Position numbers and translations under genes: made by a program. A DNA stretch of 64,000 nucleotides from Variovorax sp. CF313 (GTDB lineage Bacteria > Pseudomonadota > Gammaproteobacteria > Burkholderiales > Burkholderiaceae_C), in NCBI RefSeq assembly GCF_000282635.1, contig NZ_AKIW01000013.1:97520-161519 (forward strand). Reading direction: 5' to 3'. Positions 25,465 through 34,179 of the stretch are shown here, in pieces (position 1 is the first letter of the stretch; every line of letters begins with the position of its first letter). The notes beneath the pieces are model-generated. The model was not told where the DNA came from, did no database searches, and saw only the letters and a program-made list of their open reading frames with translations.

Positions 25465-26880
25465 ATGACGACAGCCCACACCGAGCTCGACCCGCGCACG
25501 CGCCGCCTGCTCGAGGCGCCCATCGTGCCCACCCTGCTGCGCCTGGCTGCGCCCAACGTGCTGGTGATGCTGGCACAGGCCTCCGTCGGCCTTATCGAGA
25601 CCTACTTCGTCGGCAGGCTCGGCACCGATGCGCTCGCCGGCATGGCGCTGGTGTTTCCCATCGTGATGCTGATGCAGATGACCTCCAGTGGCGCGATGGG
25701 CGGCGGCATCGCCTCGTCGATCGCGCGCGCACTTGGCGCACGCCGCAAAGACGATGCGGATGCGCTGGTGTGGCATGCCATCGTCATCGCGCTGGGCTTC
25801 GGCCTGTGCTTCACGCTGGCCCTGCTGCTGGGCGGGCAATGGCTCTACGGGACCATGGGCGGCACGGGGCCGGCGCTCGAGGCTGCGCTCACGTACTCGA
25901 ATTGGGTGTTCGCGGGCGCGACGCTGGTGTGGCTCTTCAACTCGCTCTCGGCCATCATCCGCGGCACCGGCAACATGTCGGTGCCGGCCAACGTGACGGT
26001 GGTGGGCGTGGTGTTCCTCGTTCCCGCGTCGCCGCTGCTGATCTTCGGCATCGGACCGCTGCCGGGCATGGGCATCGCGGGCGGTGCGATGGCGCTGCTG
26101 CTGTACTACCTGCTGGGCTCCGTCGCGCTGATCGTCTACCTGCGCTCGCCGCGCAGCCTGCTGCGGCCCACGCTGGCCGCGCTGAAGCTGCGCTGGCCAC
26201 TGTTCCGCGACATCCTGCGCATCGGGCTGGTGGGGGCGGTGTCGACGGTGGCGACCAACCTGTCGATCGGCATCGCCACTGCGCTGACAGGTCATTTCGG
26301 CTCGGGCGCGCTGGCCGGCTACGGCACGGCCTCGCGGCTCGAATACCTGCTGGTGCCGCTGGTGTTCGGCCTCGGCGCGCCGCTGGTGGCCATGGTCGGC
26401 ACCTGCATGGGGGCAGGGCAGCGCGAACGCGCGCTGCGCGCCACCTGGACCGGCGCGGCGCTGGCCTTTGCGCTCACAGAAACCATCGGACTCGCGGCCG
26501 CGCTGTTCCCGCGCCCGTGGCTGCTGCTGTTCGGCAGCGACCCGGCGATGCTCGAGACCGGCGCGCACTACCTGCGCGTGGTCGGGCCGCTGTATGGCTT
26601 CTTCGGCGTCGGGCTGGTGTTGTATTTCGCGTCGCAGGGCGCGGGCCGCCTGCTGTGGCCGGTGCTGGGCAACATCGCGCGCCTGGCGGTGGCGGGCACG
26701 GGAGGCTGGCTCGCGCTGCGCTGGGGAGGCGGGCTCACCGGCGTGTTCGGGGCGCAGGGCGTGGCGCTGGCGGTGTACGGCATCGTGATCGCATCGGCCA
26801 TCGCGGGCGGGGCCTGGTTCGGCCGCGTCGGCTGGCCGCGTACCACCGGCGGGCTGCTGCGGCGCATGGCGCAGGCCTGA
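25465..26880 (+). CDS. MATE family efflux transporter
   Basis: 471 residues, twelve membrane helices in two MatE domains. The N-terminal half includes LRLAAPNVLVMLAQASVGLIE (split LRLAAPN, MLAQASVGLIETYFVGRLG) and the second half GTASRLEYLLVPLVFGLG. MATE carriers export cationic drugs or metabolites by Na+ or H+ antiport. It follows the MFS gene by 18 bp. The stop is doubled (TGATGA) and no terminator is visible beyond it. Confidence 0.93.
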   Translation: MTTAHTELDPRTRRLLEAPIVPTLLRLAAPNVLVMLAQASVGLIETYFVGRLGTDALAGMALVFPIVMLMQMTSSGAMGGGIASSIARALGARRKDDADALVWHAIVIALGFGLCFTLALLLGGQWLYGTMGGTGPALEAALTYSNWVFAGATLVWLFNSLSAIIRGTGNMSVPANVTVVGVVFLVPASPLLIFGIGPLPGMGIAGGAMALLLYYLLGSVALIVYLRSPRSLLRPTLAALKLRWPLFRDILRIGLVGAVSTVATNLSIGIATALTGHFGSGALAGYGTASRLEYLLVPLVFGLGAPLVAMVGTCMGAGQRERALRATWTGAALAFALTETIGLAAALFPRPWLLLFGSDPAMLETGAHYLRVVGPLYGFFGVGLVLYFASQGAGRLLWPVLGNIARLAVAGTGGWLALRWGGGLTGVFGAQGVALAVYGIVIASAIAGGAWFGRVGWPRTTGGLLRRMAQA

Positions 26881-27063
26881 TGAAGCCCGCGCCTGCGCAA
26901 CGAACCGGACGTGGACGCGGGCCGACCCGAGGCTCTGGCCGACGAGGTCTCGCGGCAGCTCAAGCAGGGCCTGTCGAGTCCGACGCCGCCCTATGCCGGC
27001 TCGCCGCGGGCAGCCTGAACCGATGCCCGAATGGAGCACCCGGGCGCGCGGCCCGGGCCTTCG

Positions 27064-27384
27064 TCAATAGCGGTAGGGGTTGTTGGGCCGGCGGTCGTAG
27101 CGGTTGGGTACGCCGTCGCCGTCGTTGTCCCTGCGGCCATAGCGCGGGCGGTCGTCCCAGCGGCGGCCGTAGTGGCGATCCGGACCGCGGTAGTAGCCGG
27201 GGCCGTAATAGTGGCGCGGCGGGGGCGGCGGCGCGTAATAGTGGCGGGGCGGTGGTGGCGGTGCGGGCACGACATACACCTGCGCCTGGATGAAGCGCCC
27301 GCCCGTCTGGGCCTGGGCCGGAATGCTGAGTGTGGCCAGCGACAACAAGGCCGCGGCACCGATTGCGAAACTAAGCTTTTTCAC
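27064..27384 (-). CDS. Secreted Pro/Tyr/Arg-rich protein with Asp-rich C-terminal motif
   Basis: 106 residues. A clear signal peptide (MKKLSFAIGAAALLSLATLS, cut near PAQAQ) leads into a short conserved start (GGRFIQAQVYVV), then a proline-rich stretch with two PRHYY-containing repeats, and a C-terminus with DNDGDGVPNRYD, which looks like a calcium-binding thrombospondin-type-3/EF-like loop. Function unknown; a periplasmic or surface protein is likely. Upstream are two GTAAG(G/C)C-containing segments near 27438 and 27472 and a CACAATTGTG palindrome. Confidence 0.75.
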   Translation of the reverse strand: MKKLSFAIGAAALLSLATLSIPAQAQTGGRFIQAQVYVVPAPPPPPRHYYAPPPPPRHYYGPGYYRGPDRHYGRRWDDRPRYGRRDNDGDGVPNRYDRRPNNPYRY

Positions 27385-27507
27385 TTGATCCCCCGGTTGT
27401 GGTTGGAAGCCTCATCCTCGCGCCTGCGTGTGAAGTTGTTGTAAGGCTGAAGCGAAATCGGATGAAGAGCTGTAAGCCCGTGCGCGCCGGACGCGGCATG
27501 GTCAAGA

Positions 27508-27517
27508 CACAATTGTG
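27508..27517. promoter_or_regulatory. Perfect 10 bp palindrome upstream of the secreted-protein gene
   Basis: CACAATTGTG lies about 125 bp upstream of the 27384 start, in the 194 bp gap that otherwise holds a GC hairpin (CCGCGG repeats at 27530-27535 and 27544-27549) and two GTAAG(G/C)C segments. It could be an operator, but no promoter hexamers pair well with it. Confidence 0.35.
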
Positions 27518-27578
27518 AATGGCTTTGCACCGCGGAACATGTCCCGCGGACAGGCCATTGGCCGTATCGGCCGGATGC

Positions 27579-28316
27579 TCAGTCGCGCGGGGCGGGCAGC
27601 ATGCGCCGCAGGGCTTCGAAGAACAGGTCCGACTGTTCGCGCTCGCCCTGGATCTGCGCCGCCACATGCGCGGCCAGCTTCGCGTCGACCGGCACGAGCG
27701 GACGGCCGGTCGATTGCGCGATCACCTGGTGCAGGCAGGCGCGCTCCAGGTAGTAGAGGTCGTCGTAGGCATGGGCGATGGTGCCGCCTGCCACGATCAC
27801 ACCGTGGTTCGCGAGAAAGGCCACGTCCTTGCCGGCCATCGCGCGGGCGATGCGTTCGCCCTCGGCGTCGTCGAGCGCGAGGCCGTTGTATTCGGCGTCG
27901 ATGGCGATGCGGTTCATGTAGCGCATCGCGTTCTGGCTGGCGGTCGGGTCGAGCGCGCGGTCGGCCGTGATCGTGAGCGCGGTGGCGTACGGCATGTGGC
28001 AGTGCATCACGACCGCATGGCCCGTGAGCCGGTGCACCGCGCCATGGATGAAGAGGGCTGTGGGCTCCACGCGGTGGCGGCCCGCAAGCACCTCGCCGTG
28101 CACGTCGATCAGCACGATGTCGTCGGGGCCGATCTCGCTCCAGTGCAGCCCGCGGGGGTTGATGAGGTAGCGGTCCTGCGCGCCCGGCAGCATCACGCTG
28201 AAGTGGTTGCAGACGCCTTCGGACAACCCGTGGTGGGCGGCGGCGCGCAAGGCCAGGGCGAGGTCTTCGCGCAGCTTGCTGACGGCGGGGCTGGCGTAGG
28301 CGGCATCGGCGGACAT
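27579..28316 (-). CDS. Class II aldolase/adducin family protein
   Basis: 245 residues from ATG 28316. The family's zinc-ligand region is present: FIHGAVHRLTGHAVVMHCHMPYA (as FIHGAVH and VVMHCHMPYA) and the later LANHGVIVAGG. The fold is shared by fuculose-phosphate-type aldolases, ribulose-phosphate epimerases and several decarboxylases. It is the last gene of the dgo-like operon, 35 bp after dgoA, which already supplies aldolase activity, so its step may be on a different sugar acid. Substrate not assignable. Confidence 0.85.
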   Translation of the reverse strand: MSADAAYASPAVSKLREDLALALRAAAHHGLSEGVCNHFSVMLPGAQDRYLINPRGLHWSEIGPDDIVLIDVHGEVLAGRHRVEPTALFIHGAVHRLTGHAVVMHCHMPYATALTITADRALDPTASQNAMRYMNRIAIDAEYNGLALDDAEGERIARAMAGKDVAFLANHGVIVAGGTIAHAYDDLYYLERACLHQVIAQSTGRPLVPVDAKLAAHVAAQIQGEREQSDLFFEALRRMLPAPRD

Positions 28317-28351
28317 CGAGGGGGCTCCTTGTTCTTGGGTTGCGTCCTGGA

Positions 28352-28993
28352 TCAGGCCTGGATCAATCCCGTCCAGGCCGCGATGAATTTCTTCGCATCG
28401 TCGCACACCGCCGCGGCCTGCTTGCCGGGCTTGTAGAGCGCGGAGCCGATACCGAACCCTGCAGCCCCGCCCGCACGCCATTCGGCCATGTTCGCGGGCG
28501 TGATGCCGCCCACGGGCATCACGGGCGTGCCGGCCGGCAGCACGGCCAGCAGCGCTTTCACCACGGCGGGCGAGGCCAGTTCGGCCGGGAACAGCTTGAG
28601 CCCCGTGGCGCCGGCCGCGAGCGCGCCGAAGGCCTCGGTTGGCGTCATGACGCCCGGCAGGCACACCATGCCGAGCCGTGCGGCCTCGGCGATGACCTCG
28701 GCGTTGAAGTTGGGCGAGACGATCAGCTCGCCGCCGGCCGCGTGCACCTCGCGCACCTGCTGCGCGCCGAGCACCGTGCCGGCGCCGACCAGCGCGTGCG
28801 GAAAGCGCTTGCGCATCAGCGCAATGCTTTCCAGAGGATGCGGCGAATTGAGCGGCACCTCGAGCAGCCGGAAGCCGGGTCCGGCGATGGCGTCGCCGAT
28901 GTCGGCGGCCTCGGCGGGCGTGAGACCGCGCAGGATCGCCACCAGGGGCAGCTCGCGCATCGCGGCATGGAATTTTTCGAGGGGCGTGGTCAT
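28352..28993 (-). CDS. dgoA: 2-dehydro-3-deoxy-6-phosphogalactonate aldolase
   Basis: 213 residues of the KDPG/KDPGal aldolase family. The Schiff-base lysine is Lys133 in TGLKLFPAE; the catalytic Glu45 is in FRLLEVPLNS, where the PLNSP wording marks the galactonate-type (DgoA) branch rather than Eda (VTLRTP). It yields pyruvate and glyceraldehyde-3-phosphate. It overlaps the kinase gene by 4 bp, so kinase and aldolase are translated together. Confidence 0.92.
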   Translation of the reverse strand: MTTPLEKFHAAMRELPLVAILRGLTPAEAADIGDAIAGPGFRLLEVPLNSPHPLESIALMRKRFPHALVGAGTVLGAQQVREVHAAGGELIVSPNFNAEVIAEAARLGMVCLPGVMTPTEAFGALAAGATGLKLFPAELASPAVVKALLAVLPAGTPVMPVGGITPANMAEWRAGGAAGFGIGSALYKPGKQAAAVCDDAKKFIAAWTGLIQA

Positions 28994-29898
28994 GTGGGGG
29001 TTCTGTCGGTGTCGAGAAAACCGGACAGCGCGTGCAGTCCGGCCCAGGTGGCTTCGGCGCCCAGCGTGCGTGTGGCGACGCCGGTGGCGCGCAGGGCCAG
29101 TGCATAGCGCTGGGTGAGGGCGGACGAGCCGATGAGGATCACCTCGCCGGCGGCCTGCAGCGACTGCGTGCGCAGTTCCTCACCGATCAGCAGGCCCGAG
29201 AGATAGCTCGACAATTCCTGCTTCGGCATGCGCTCGAACAGCGCCAGCGTGCGCGTGCCGAAGGCGTTGTGCAGCAGGCCGTGGCCGTTTTCCGAGCAGG
29301 TCACGCCTTCGAGGAAAGAGGCCTCGTCGAGCGGTGCCGACGCGTCGAGCATGCGCGCCAGGATCGAATGCTGGCTCAGCAGCGCGTAGAACTCGCCCGT
29401 CATGTAGGTGCGGAAGCCCGCGACGCGGCCCTTCTTGACCGTGACCCATTTGTTGTGCGTACCGGGCAGCACGAAGACGCCGTCGTCCAGGCCGGTGATC
29501 GACATCGCACCGAAGATCTGCACCTCTTCGCCGCGCATCACGTCGGGCACGCCGTCGTGCTCGTCGTTCAGGCCCGGCACGATCGCGATGCTGGCACCGG
29601 GGATGGCGTCGACGTCGATGATCCTGCGGCCCACCTCGACGCGGCCGGCGGGGCAGGCACAGTACGGTGCTTCCACCCAGCCCTGCTTGCTGCCGGCCAT
29701 GCCGGAGATCAGGCAGCGCGCGCCCTCGAGGCGCATCCAGTCGCCGAACAGTGACTCGAAGACGGCGGGAAAGCCACCTTCGGGCACCGCGAGGATGCCT
29801 CGCGCATCGCTGCGTTCTTCCTGTACCTTGCCTTGGGCGTCCAGCAAGGCACCGCGCAGCGAGCTTGTGCCCCAGTCGATGGCTATCAGTCGTGTCAT
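28990..29898 (-). CDS. dgoK: 2-dehydro-3-deoxygalactonokinase
   Basis: 302 residues; phosphorylates 2-keto-3-deoxy-galactonate with ATP to give the DgoA substrate. Family features: the N-terminal phosphate-1 motif AIDWGTSSLRG, CLISGMAGSKQGW, VFVLPGTHNKWV, MTGEFYALLSQHSIL and the late GEVILIGSSAL. ATG 29898 begins MTRLIAIDW, the usual family start; the in-frame stretch upstream is not conserved-looking. It lies 117 bp after the dehydratase stop and overlaps dgoA. Confidence 0.94.
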   Translation of the reverse strand: MTRLIAIDWGTSSLRGALLDAQGKVQEERSDARGILAVPEGGFPAVFESLFGDWMRLEGARCLISGMAGSKQGWVEAPYCACPAGRVEVGRRIIDVDAIPGASIAIVPGLNDEHDGVPDVMRGEEVQIFGAMSITGLDDGVFVLPGTHNKWVTVKKGRVAGFRTYMTGEFYALLSQHSILARMLDASAPLDEASFLEGVTCSENGHGLLHNAFGTRTLALFERMPKQELSSYLSGLLIGEELRTQSLQAAGEVILIGSSALTQRYALALRATGVATRTLGAEATWAGLHALSGFLDTDRTPT

Positions 29899-29945
29899 GT
29901 CTGTCGCCTGCGTTTTGAGGATTTGTGTCGGGGTGCGTGCACAAG

Positions 29946-29978
29946 CCACCGGGTGCTCCCCTCCGCGAATGTCCCCCG
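29946..29978 (+). repeat. Repeat C, copy 1 (short intergenic element)
   Basis: The stretch with CACCGGGTGCTCCCCTCCGC lies between dehydratase and kinase genes. The core CACCG(G/A)GTGCTCCCC, three variable bases, GCGAA recurs at 63971-63993. It is probably a short dispersed intergenic repeat; only two copies fall in the window, so the assignment is modest. Confidence 0.45.
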
Positions 29979-30015
29979 TCGGCGTGATCGCGCCGCGAAC
30001 CCTCAGCCCTCGGTC

Positions 30016-31752
30016 CTAGTGATTGTCGCGCGGCACGAAAGCCCCACGGCGACCACGCAGAAAGCCCAGGTCGGCCCCCTGGTCAGCCTGCAGCACCGTG
30101 TCGACGTAGAGCTTCCAGTACCCCGAGTCCAGCGGCGCCTTGGGAGCGACCCATTTCTCGCGGCGCTTCGCCAGCTCTTCGTCGCTCACATGCAGATGCA
30201 ATTTGCGGTTCGGCACGTCGAGCTCGACGATGTCGCCGTCCTGCACCAGCGCCAGCGGGCCGCCGGCTGCGGCTTCGGGTGCGGTGTGCAGCACCACGGT
30301 GCCGTAGGCCGTGCCGCTCATGCGCGCATCGCTGATGCGGACCATGTCGGTGATGCCCTTGCGCAGCACCTTCGGCGGCAGCGGCATGTTGCCGGCCTCG
30401 GCCATGCCGGGGTAGCCCTTGGGGCCGCAGTTCTTCAGCACCATGATGCAGTGCTCGTCGATGTCGAGGTTCTCGTCGTCGATGCGCTTGTGCAGGTCTT
30501 CTGCGCTTTCGAACACCACCGCGCGGCCCTTGTGCACCAGCAGTTCGGGCGTGGCCGCGCTGGGCTTGATGATGGCGCCGTTGGGCGCGAGGTTGCCGCG
30601 CAGCACGCAGATGCCGGCCTTCTCCTTGAAGGGCTCGGCCAGCGTGCGAATGACCTGCGGGCCATAGTTCTCGGCGTCCTTCACGTTCTCCCACACGCTC
30701 TGGCCGGTGACGGTGAGGATGTCCTTGTGCAGGTGGTCGGCGATCTCCTTGATGACCACCGGCAGGCCGCCCGCGTAGCAGAAGTCTTCCATCAGGAACT
30801 GGCCCGAAGGCTGCAGGTTCACGAGGCAGGGCAGCTCGGAGGCGAGGCGGTCGAAGTCGTCGAGCGTGAGGTCCACGCCGATGCGCCCCGCGATGGCCAG
30901 CAGGTGGATCACGAGGTTGGTCGATCCGCCGATGGCCGCGTTCACCTTGATGGCGTTCTCGATCGCCTGGCGCGTGAGGATCTTCGACATGTTCATGTCC
31001 TCGTGCACCATGTCGACGATGCGCCGGCCCGCCTGGCGCGCGAGCACGTTGCGGCGGCCGTCCACGGCGGGGTAGGCCGCGTTGCCCGGCAGCCCGATGC
31101 CCAGCGACTCGACCATGCTCGCCATGGTGCTGGCGGTACCCATCGTCATGCAGTGGCCGTGGCTGCGGTGCATGCAGCTCTCGGCCTCGAAGAATTCCTG
31201 CAGCTTGAGCGTGCCGGCGCGCACCTGCTCGCTCATCTGCCATACGCCGGTGCCCGAGCCCAGCTCCTGGCCGCGCCACTTGCCCGAGAGCATCGGGCCG
31301 CCGGAGACGCCGATGGTCGGCAGGTCGACGCTGGCCGCGCCCATCATCAGTGCGGGCGTGGTCTTGTCGCAGCCCATGAGCAGCACCACGCCGTCGAGCG
31401 GATTGCCACGGATGCTTTCTTCGACGTCCATGCTCGCGAGGTTGCGGTACAGCATGGCGGTCGGGCGCAGCAGCGTCTCGCCGAGCGACATCACGGGGAA
31501 CTCGAGCGGAAAGCCGCCCGCTTCGTACACACCGATCTTCACTTGCTCGGCCAGCGTGCGGAAGTGCGAGTTGCAGGGCGTGAGTTCGCTGAAGGTGTTG
31601 CAGATGCCGATGACCGGGCGGCCGTCGAACTGGTCGTGCGGCAGGCCCTTGCCCTTCATCCAGCTGCGGTAGATGAAGCCGTCGCGGTCGTTGCGGCCGA
31701 ACCATTGCTGGCTGCGAAGTTCACCGGGTTTTTTCTTGGGAGCGGTGCTCAT
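30016..31752 (-). CDS. IlvD/Edd-family sugar-acid dehydratase (L-arabinonate dehydratase type)
   Basis: 578 residues. It matches the [2Fe-2S] pentonate dehydratases: candidate cluster cysteines Cys60 (TPCNSHFR), Cys128 (LMGCDKTTP) and Cys201 (HGHCMTMG) fall one residue from those of the Rhizobium L-arabinonate dehydratase (59, 127, 200). Other blocks: GGSTNLVIHLLAI, NCGPKGYPGMAE, DARMSGTAYGTVVLH. That enzyme class also accepts D-galactonate and D-fuconate, which fits the dgoK-dgoA genes downstream. Divergent from a FadR-type regulator. Start at 31752 gives the conserved PGELRSQQWFGRND region. Confidence 0.9.
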   Translation of the reverse strand: MSTAPKKKPGELRSQQWFGRNDRDGFIYRSWMKGKGLPHDQFDGRPVIGICNTFSELTPCNSHFRTLAEQVKIGVYEAGGFPLEFPVMSLGETLLRPTAMLYRNLASMDVEESIRGNPLDGVVLLMGCDKTTPALMMGAASVDLPTIGVSGGPMLSGKWRGQELGSGTGVWQMSEQVRAGTLKLQEFFEAESCMHRSHGHCMTMGTASTMASMVESLGIGLPGNAAYPAVDGRRNVLARQAGRRIVDMVHEDMNMSKILTRQAIENAIKVNAAIGGSTNLVIHLLAIAGRIGVDLTLDDFDRLASELPCLVNLQPSGQFLMEDFCYAGGLPVVIKEIADHLHKDILTVTGQSVWENVKDAENYGPQVIRTLAEPFKEKAGICVLRGNLAPNGAIIKPSAATPELLVHKGRAVVFESAEDLHKRIDDENLDIDEHCIMVLKNCGPKGYPGMAEAGNMPLPPKVLRKGITDMVRISDARMSGTAYGTVVLHTAPEAAAGGPLALVQDGDIVELDVPNRKLHLHVSDEELAKRREKWVAPKAPLDSGYWKLYVDTVLQADQGADLGFLRGRRGAFVPRDNH

Positions 31753-31826
31753 GGAGTGTCTCTCTTTGTTGTCGAAATAAGAGGCAGAACTCTCAGGGTT
31801 TGTCCTGCCGATCCGGGCTTTCAATC

Positions 31827-31836
31827 ATCATATGAT
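31827..31836. promoter_or_regulatory. Candidate GntR/FadR operator
   Basis: A perfect 10 bp palindrome ATCATATGAT sits in the 150 bp gap between the divergent dehydratase and FadR-type regulator genes, the only strongly AT-rich spot there. Size and position suit a GntR-family dimer site controlling both sides; binding is inferred. Confidence 0.5.
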
Positions 31837-31902
31837 AAGCGCGACCAGCACGCCGGACCCTTGGTGTTTTCGAGCGTCGAGATACCGAATTTCGCATCAC
31901 AC

Positions 31903-32646
31903 ATGATCAAGAACATCCACGGTCGTACGCTCGAGCTGCTCGGTGAAGCCGTGGTGTCGGGACGCTATGCGATCGGTGCGTCGATCCCCTCCGAGCCGGT
32001 GCTCGGCGAGGAACTCGGCGTGAGCCGGACCGTGGTGCGCGAGGCCATCAAGTCGCTGGCGGCCAAGGGCCTGATCGTCACGGGGCCGAAGGTCGGCACG
32101 CGCGTGCTGCCCCAGGACAAGTGGAACTGGTTCGACCCCGATGTCATCACCTGGCAGGCGCGCGCGGGGCTCACGCCCGAGTTCCTGCGCGACCTGCAGG
32201 ACCTGCGTCGCGTCGTGGAGCCGGCGGCCGTCAGGCTCGCGGCCGAGCGGGCCACGGCCAAGGACATCGCGGAAATAGAAACGGCCTTCGCCGGCATGAA
32301 GGAGGCGGTGGAAAACGGCGGCGACTACGTCACCTTCGACCTGCGCTTCCATAACGGCCTGCTGAGTGCCGCCGGCAACCGCATGCTGGCGCAGATGAGC
32401 AAGGTGCTCAGCGCACTGCTGCGCACCAGTTTCGAGATATCGACCGCCAAGCCCGACGGGCCCGCGCTTTCGCTGCCGCTGCATCGCGCGGTGATCGACG
32501 CGGTGATCGCGCACGACCCGAGCGGGGCCGAGCGCGCGATCATCCGCCTCATCGACGGCGCGCGCCAGGACATCGAGGACGTGCTGGGCTCTCGCCGGCG
32601 ATTGCCGCGCCTGAGCAGGCCGCCGCCCAGGCTCAAGGCCAGCTAG
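31903..32646 (+). CDS. FadR/GntR family transcriptional regulator
   Basis: 247 residues. The winged helix is at about residues 8-75 (SIPSEPVLGEELGVSRTVVRE, IKSLAAKGLIVTGPKVGTRV in parts), followed by an FCD ligand-binding domain with likely metal-site histidines in FDLRFHNGLLSAAGN and LPLHRAVIDAVIAHD. Proteins of this branch sense sugar acids (for example galactonate, gluconate). It heads the plus-strand half of the locus, 107 bp before the sugar-binding protein, and is divergent from the dehydratase. The C-terminal tail is Arg/Pro-rich. Confidence 0.92.
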   Translation: MIKNIHGRTLELLGEAVVSGRYAIGASIPSEPVLGEELGVSRTVVREAIKSLAAKGLIVTGPKVGTRVLPQDKWNWFDPDVITWQARAGLTPEFLRDLQDLRRVVEPAAVRLAAERATAKDIAEIETAFAGMKEAVENGGDYVTFDLRFHNGLLSAAGNRMLAQMSKVLSALLRTSFEISTAKPDGPALSLPLHRAVIDAVIAHDPSGAERAIIRLIDGARQDIEDVLGSRRRLPRLSRPPPRLKAS

Positions 32647-32753
32647 CAGCATCTGCGCCGTCTACGCGTTTGTCCGCAGTTCGCATCCGGTTCTTTCACC
32701 CTACGCTCGCGCCCCGAGCAAATTCCACCCAAGAAGAGAAGGAGACATCAACC

Positions 32754-34136
32754 ATGAAACTCGTCAAGTCGCTCATCGCGCCGACGCTGGTCGCGCTGGG
32801 CCTGCTGTCGGCAGGCCACGCTGCCGCGCAGGAAAAACTCACCGTCTGGTGGGTCAAGGGCTTCTACAAGGCGGAGGACGATGCGCTGTTCGCCGCCATC
32901 AAGAAGTTCGAGGAGAAGAACAAGAACGTCAAGATCGAACTGTCGCAGTACCCGATCCAGGACATGATCCCCAAGACCGTGTCCGCGCTCGACTCGGGCA
33001 GCCCGCCCGACGTGGCCTACGCCGACGTGTACGACTTCCAGGTCACGGGCAAGTGGGCCTTCGACGGCAAGCTCGAGGACATCAGCAGCGTGCTCACGCC
33101 CATGAAGGACCGCTTCGCGCCCAACACGATCGAGACCACCTACCTCTACAACGACCAGACCAAGAGCAAGGCCTACTACGCCTTCCCGATCAAGCAGCAG
33201 ACGATGCACATCGAGTACTGGCGCGACATGCTGGCGGAGGCGGGCTTCAAGGAGTCGGACATCCCGACGACCTGGAAGGAGTACTGGACGTTCTGGTGCG
33301 AGAAGGCGCAGACCGCCAGCCGCCAGAAGAGCGGCAAGCGCACCTTCGGCATCGGCATGCCGATGGGCGTGGATTCGAGCGACTCGTTCTATTCGTTCCT
33401 GACCTTCATGGACGCCTACAACGTGAAGCTGGTGGACGACAACGGCAAGCTGCTGGTCGACGACCCGAAGGTGCGCACCGGCCTGATCGGCGCGCTGACC
33501 GACTACACCACGCCCTACACCAAGGGCTGCACGCCGCCGTCGTCGACAAGCTGGAAGGACCCGGACAACAACGTCGCGTTCCACAACAAGACGACGCTGA
33601 TGACGCACAACGCGACCATCTCCATCGCCGCCAAGTGGCTCGACGATTCGGACAACGCCTCGCTCACGCCCGAGCAGCGCGAGGAAGCGCGCAAGAACTA
33701 CACCGAGCGCATCCGCACGGCGGGTTTCCCGAGCAAGCCTGACGGCAGCAAGATGGTGTACCGCACCGCCGTGAAGACCGGCGTGGTGTTCAAGGACGCG
33801 AAGAACAAGGCGCGCGCCAAGGAGTTCGTCGCCTTCCTGATGCAGGAAGAGAACCTGACGCCGTACGTCGAAGGCTCGCTGGGCCGCTGGTTCCCGGTCA
33901 CCAAGGCCGCGCAGCAGCGCGACTTCTGGAAGGCCGACCCGCACCGCCTCTCGGTCTACAACCAGTACGCCGCCGGCACCGTGACCTTCGAGTTCACCAA
34001 GAACTACAAGTTCACCGTGCTGAACAACGAGAACGTCTGGGCCAAGGCCATGAGCCGCGTCGTCACCGACAAGGTGCCGGTGGACAAGGCCGTGGACGAG
34101 ATGATCGCGCGCATCAAGACGGTGGCGGCGCAGTAA
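32754..34136 (+). CDS. Sugar ABC transporter substrate-binding protein (extracellular family 1)
   Basis: 460 residues; signal peptide MKLVKSLIAPTLVALGLLSA, mature start near AAAQEKLTVWWV. The family 1 fold is recognisable (FEEKNKNVKIELSQ, SGSPPDVAYADVYDFQ, GIGMPMGVDSSDSFYSF, TAVKTGVVFKDAKNKARAKEF). The ATG at 32754 has AGAAGGAGA ten bases upstream. It captures a sugar or sugar derivative in the periplasm for the two permeases and ATPase that follow in order. It is longer than MalE and close to uncharacterised Burkholderiales members. Confidence 0.92.
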   Translation: MKLVKSLIAPTLVALGLLSAGHAAAQEKLTVWWVKGFYKAEDDALFAAIKKFEEKNKNVKIELSQYPIQDMIPKTVSALDSGSPPDVAYADVYDFQVTGKWAFDGKLEDISSVLTPMKDRFAPNTIETTYLYNDQTKSKAYYAFPIKQQTMHIEYWRDMLAEAGFKESDIPTTWKEYWTFWCEKAQTASRQKSGKRTFGIGMPMGVDSSDSFYSFLTFMDAYNVKLVDDNGKLLVDDPKVRTGLIGALTDYTTPYTKGCTPPSSTSWKDPDNNVAFHNKTTLMTHNATISIAAKWLDDSDNASLTPEQREEARKNYTERIRTAGFPSKPDGSKMVYRTAVKTGVVFKDAKNKARAKEFVAFLMQEENLTPYVEGSLGRWFPVTKAAQQRDFWKADPHRLSVYNQYAAGTVTFEFTKNYKFTVLNNENVWAKAMSRVVTDKVPVDKAVDEMIARIKTVAAQ

Positions 34137-34179
34137 GCGGCGCACACGCGACACCCGCAACCACCAGCAGCTGCATGCC

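Noticed and set aside
26884..27018. Open frame of 45 codons directly after the MATE stop, in the same frame, with protein-like composition
   Set aside because: It has no good start (only a GTG) and two consecutive TGA codons precede it. It could be a remnant of a lost gene, but nothing identifies it.
24049..27039. A ~1000-codon minus-strand open frame opposite the MFS and MATE genes
   Set aside because: Low-complexity, Arg/Gln/His-rich translation with no domain; the plus-strand transporters are clear membrane proteins.
27039..27057. Hairpin CCCGGGC-GCGCG-GCCCGGG past the MATE gene
   Set aside because: A good stem but no T run on either strand, so it is not called a terminator.
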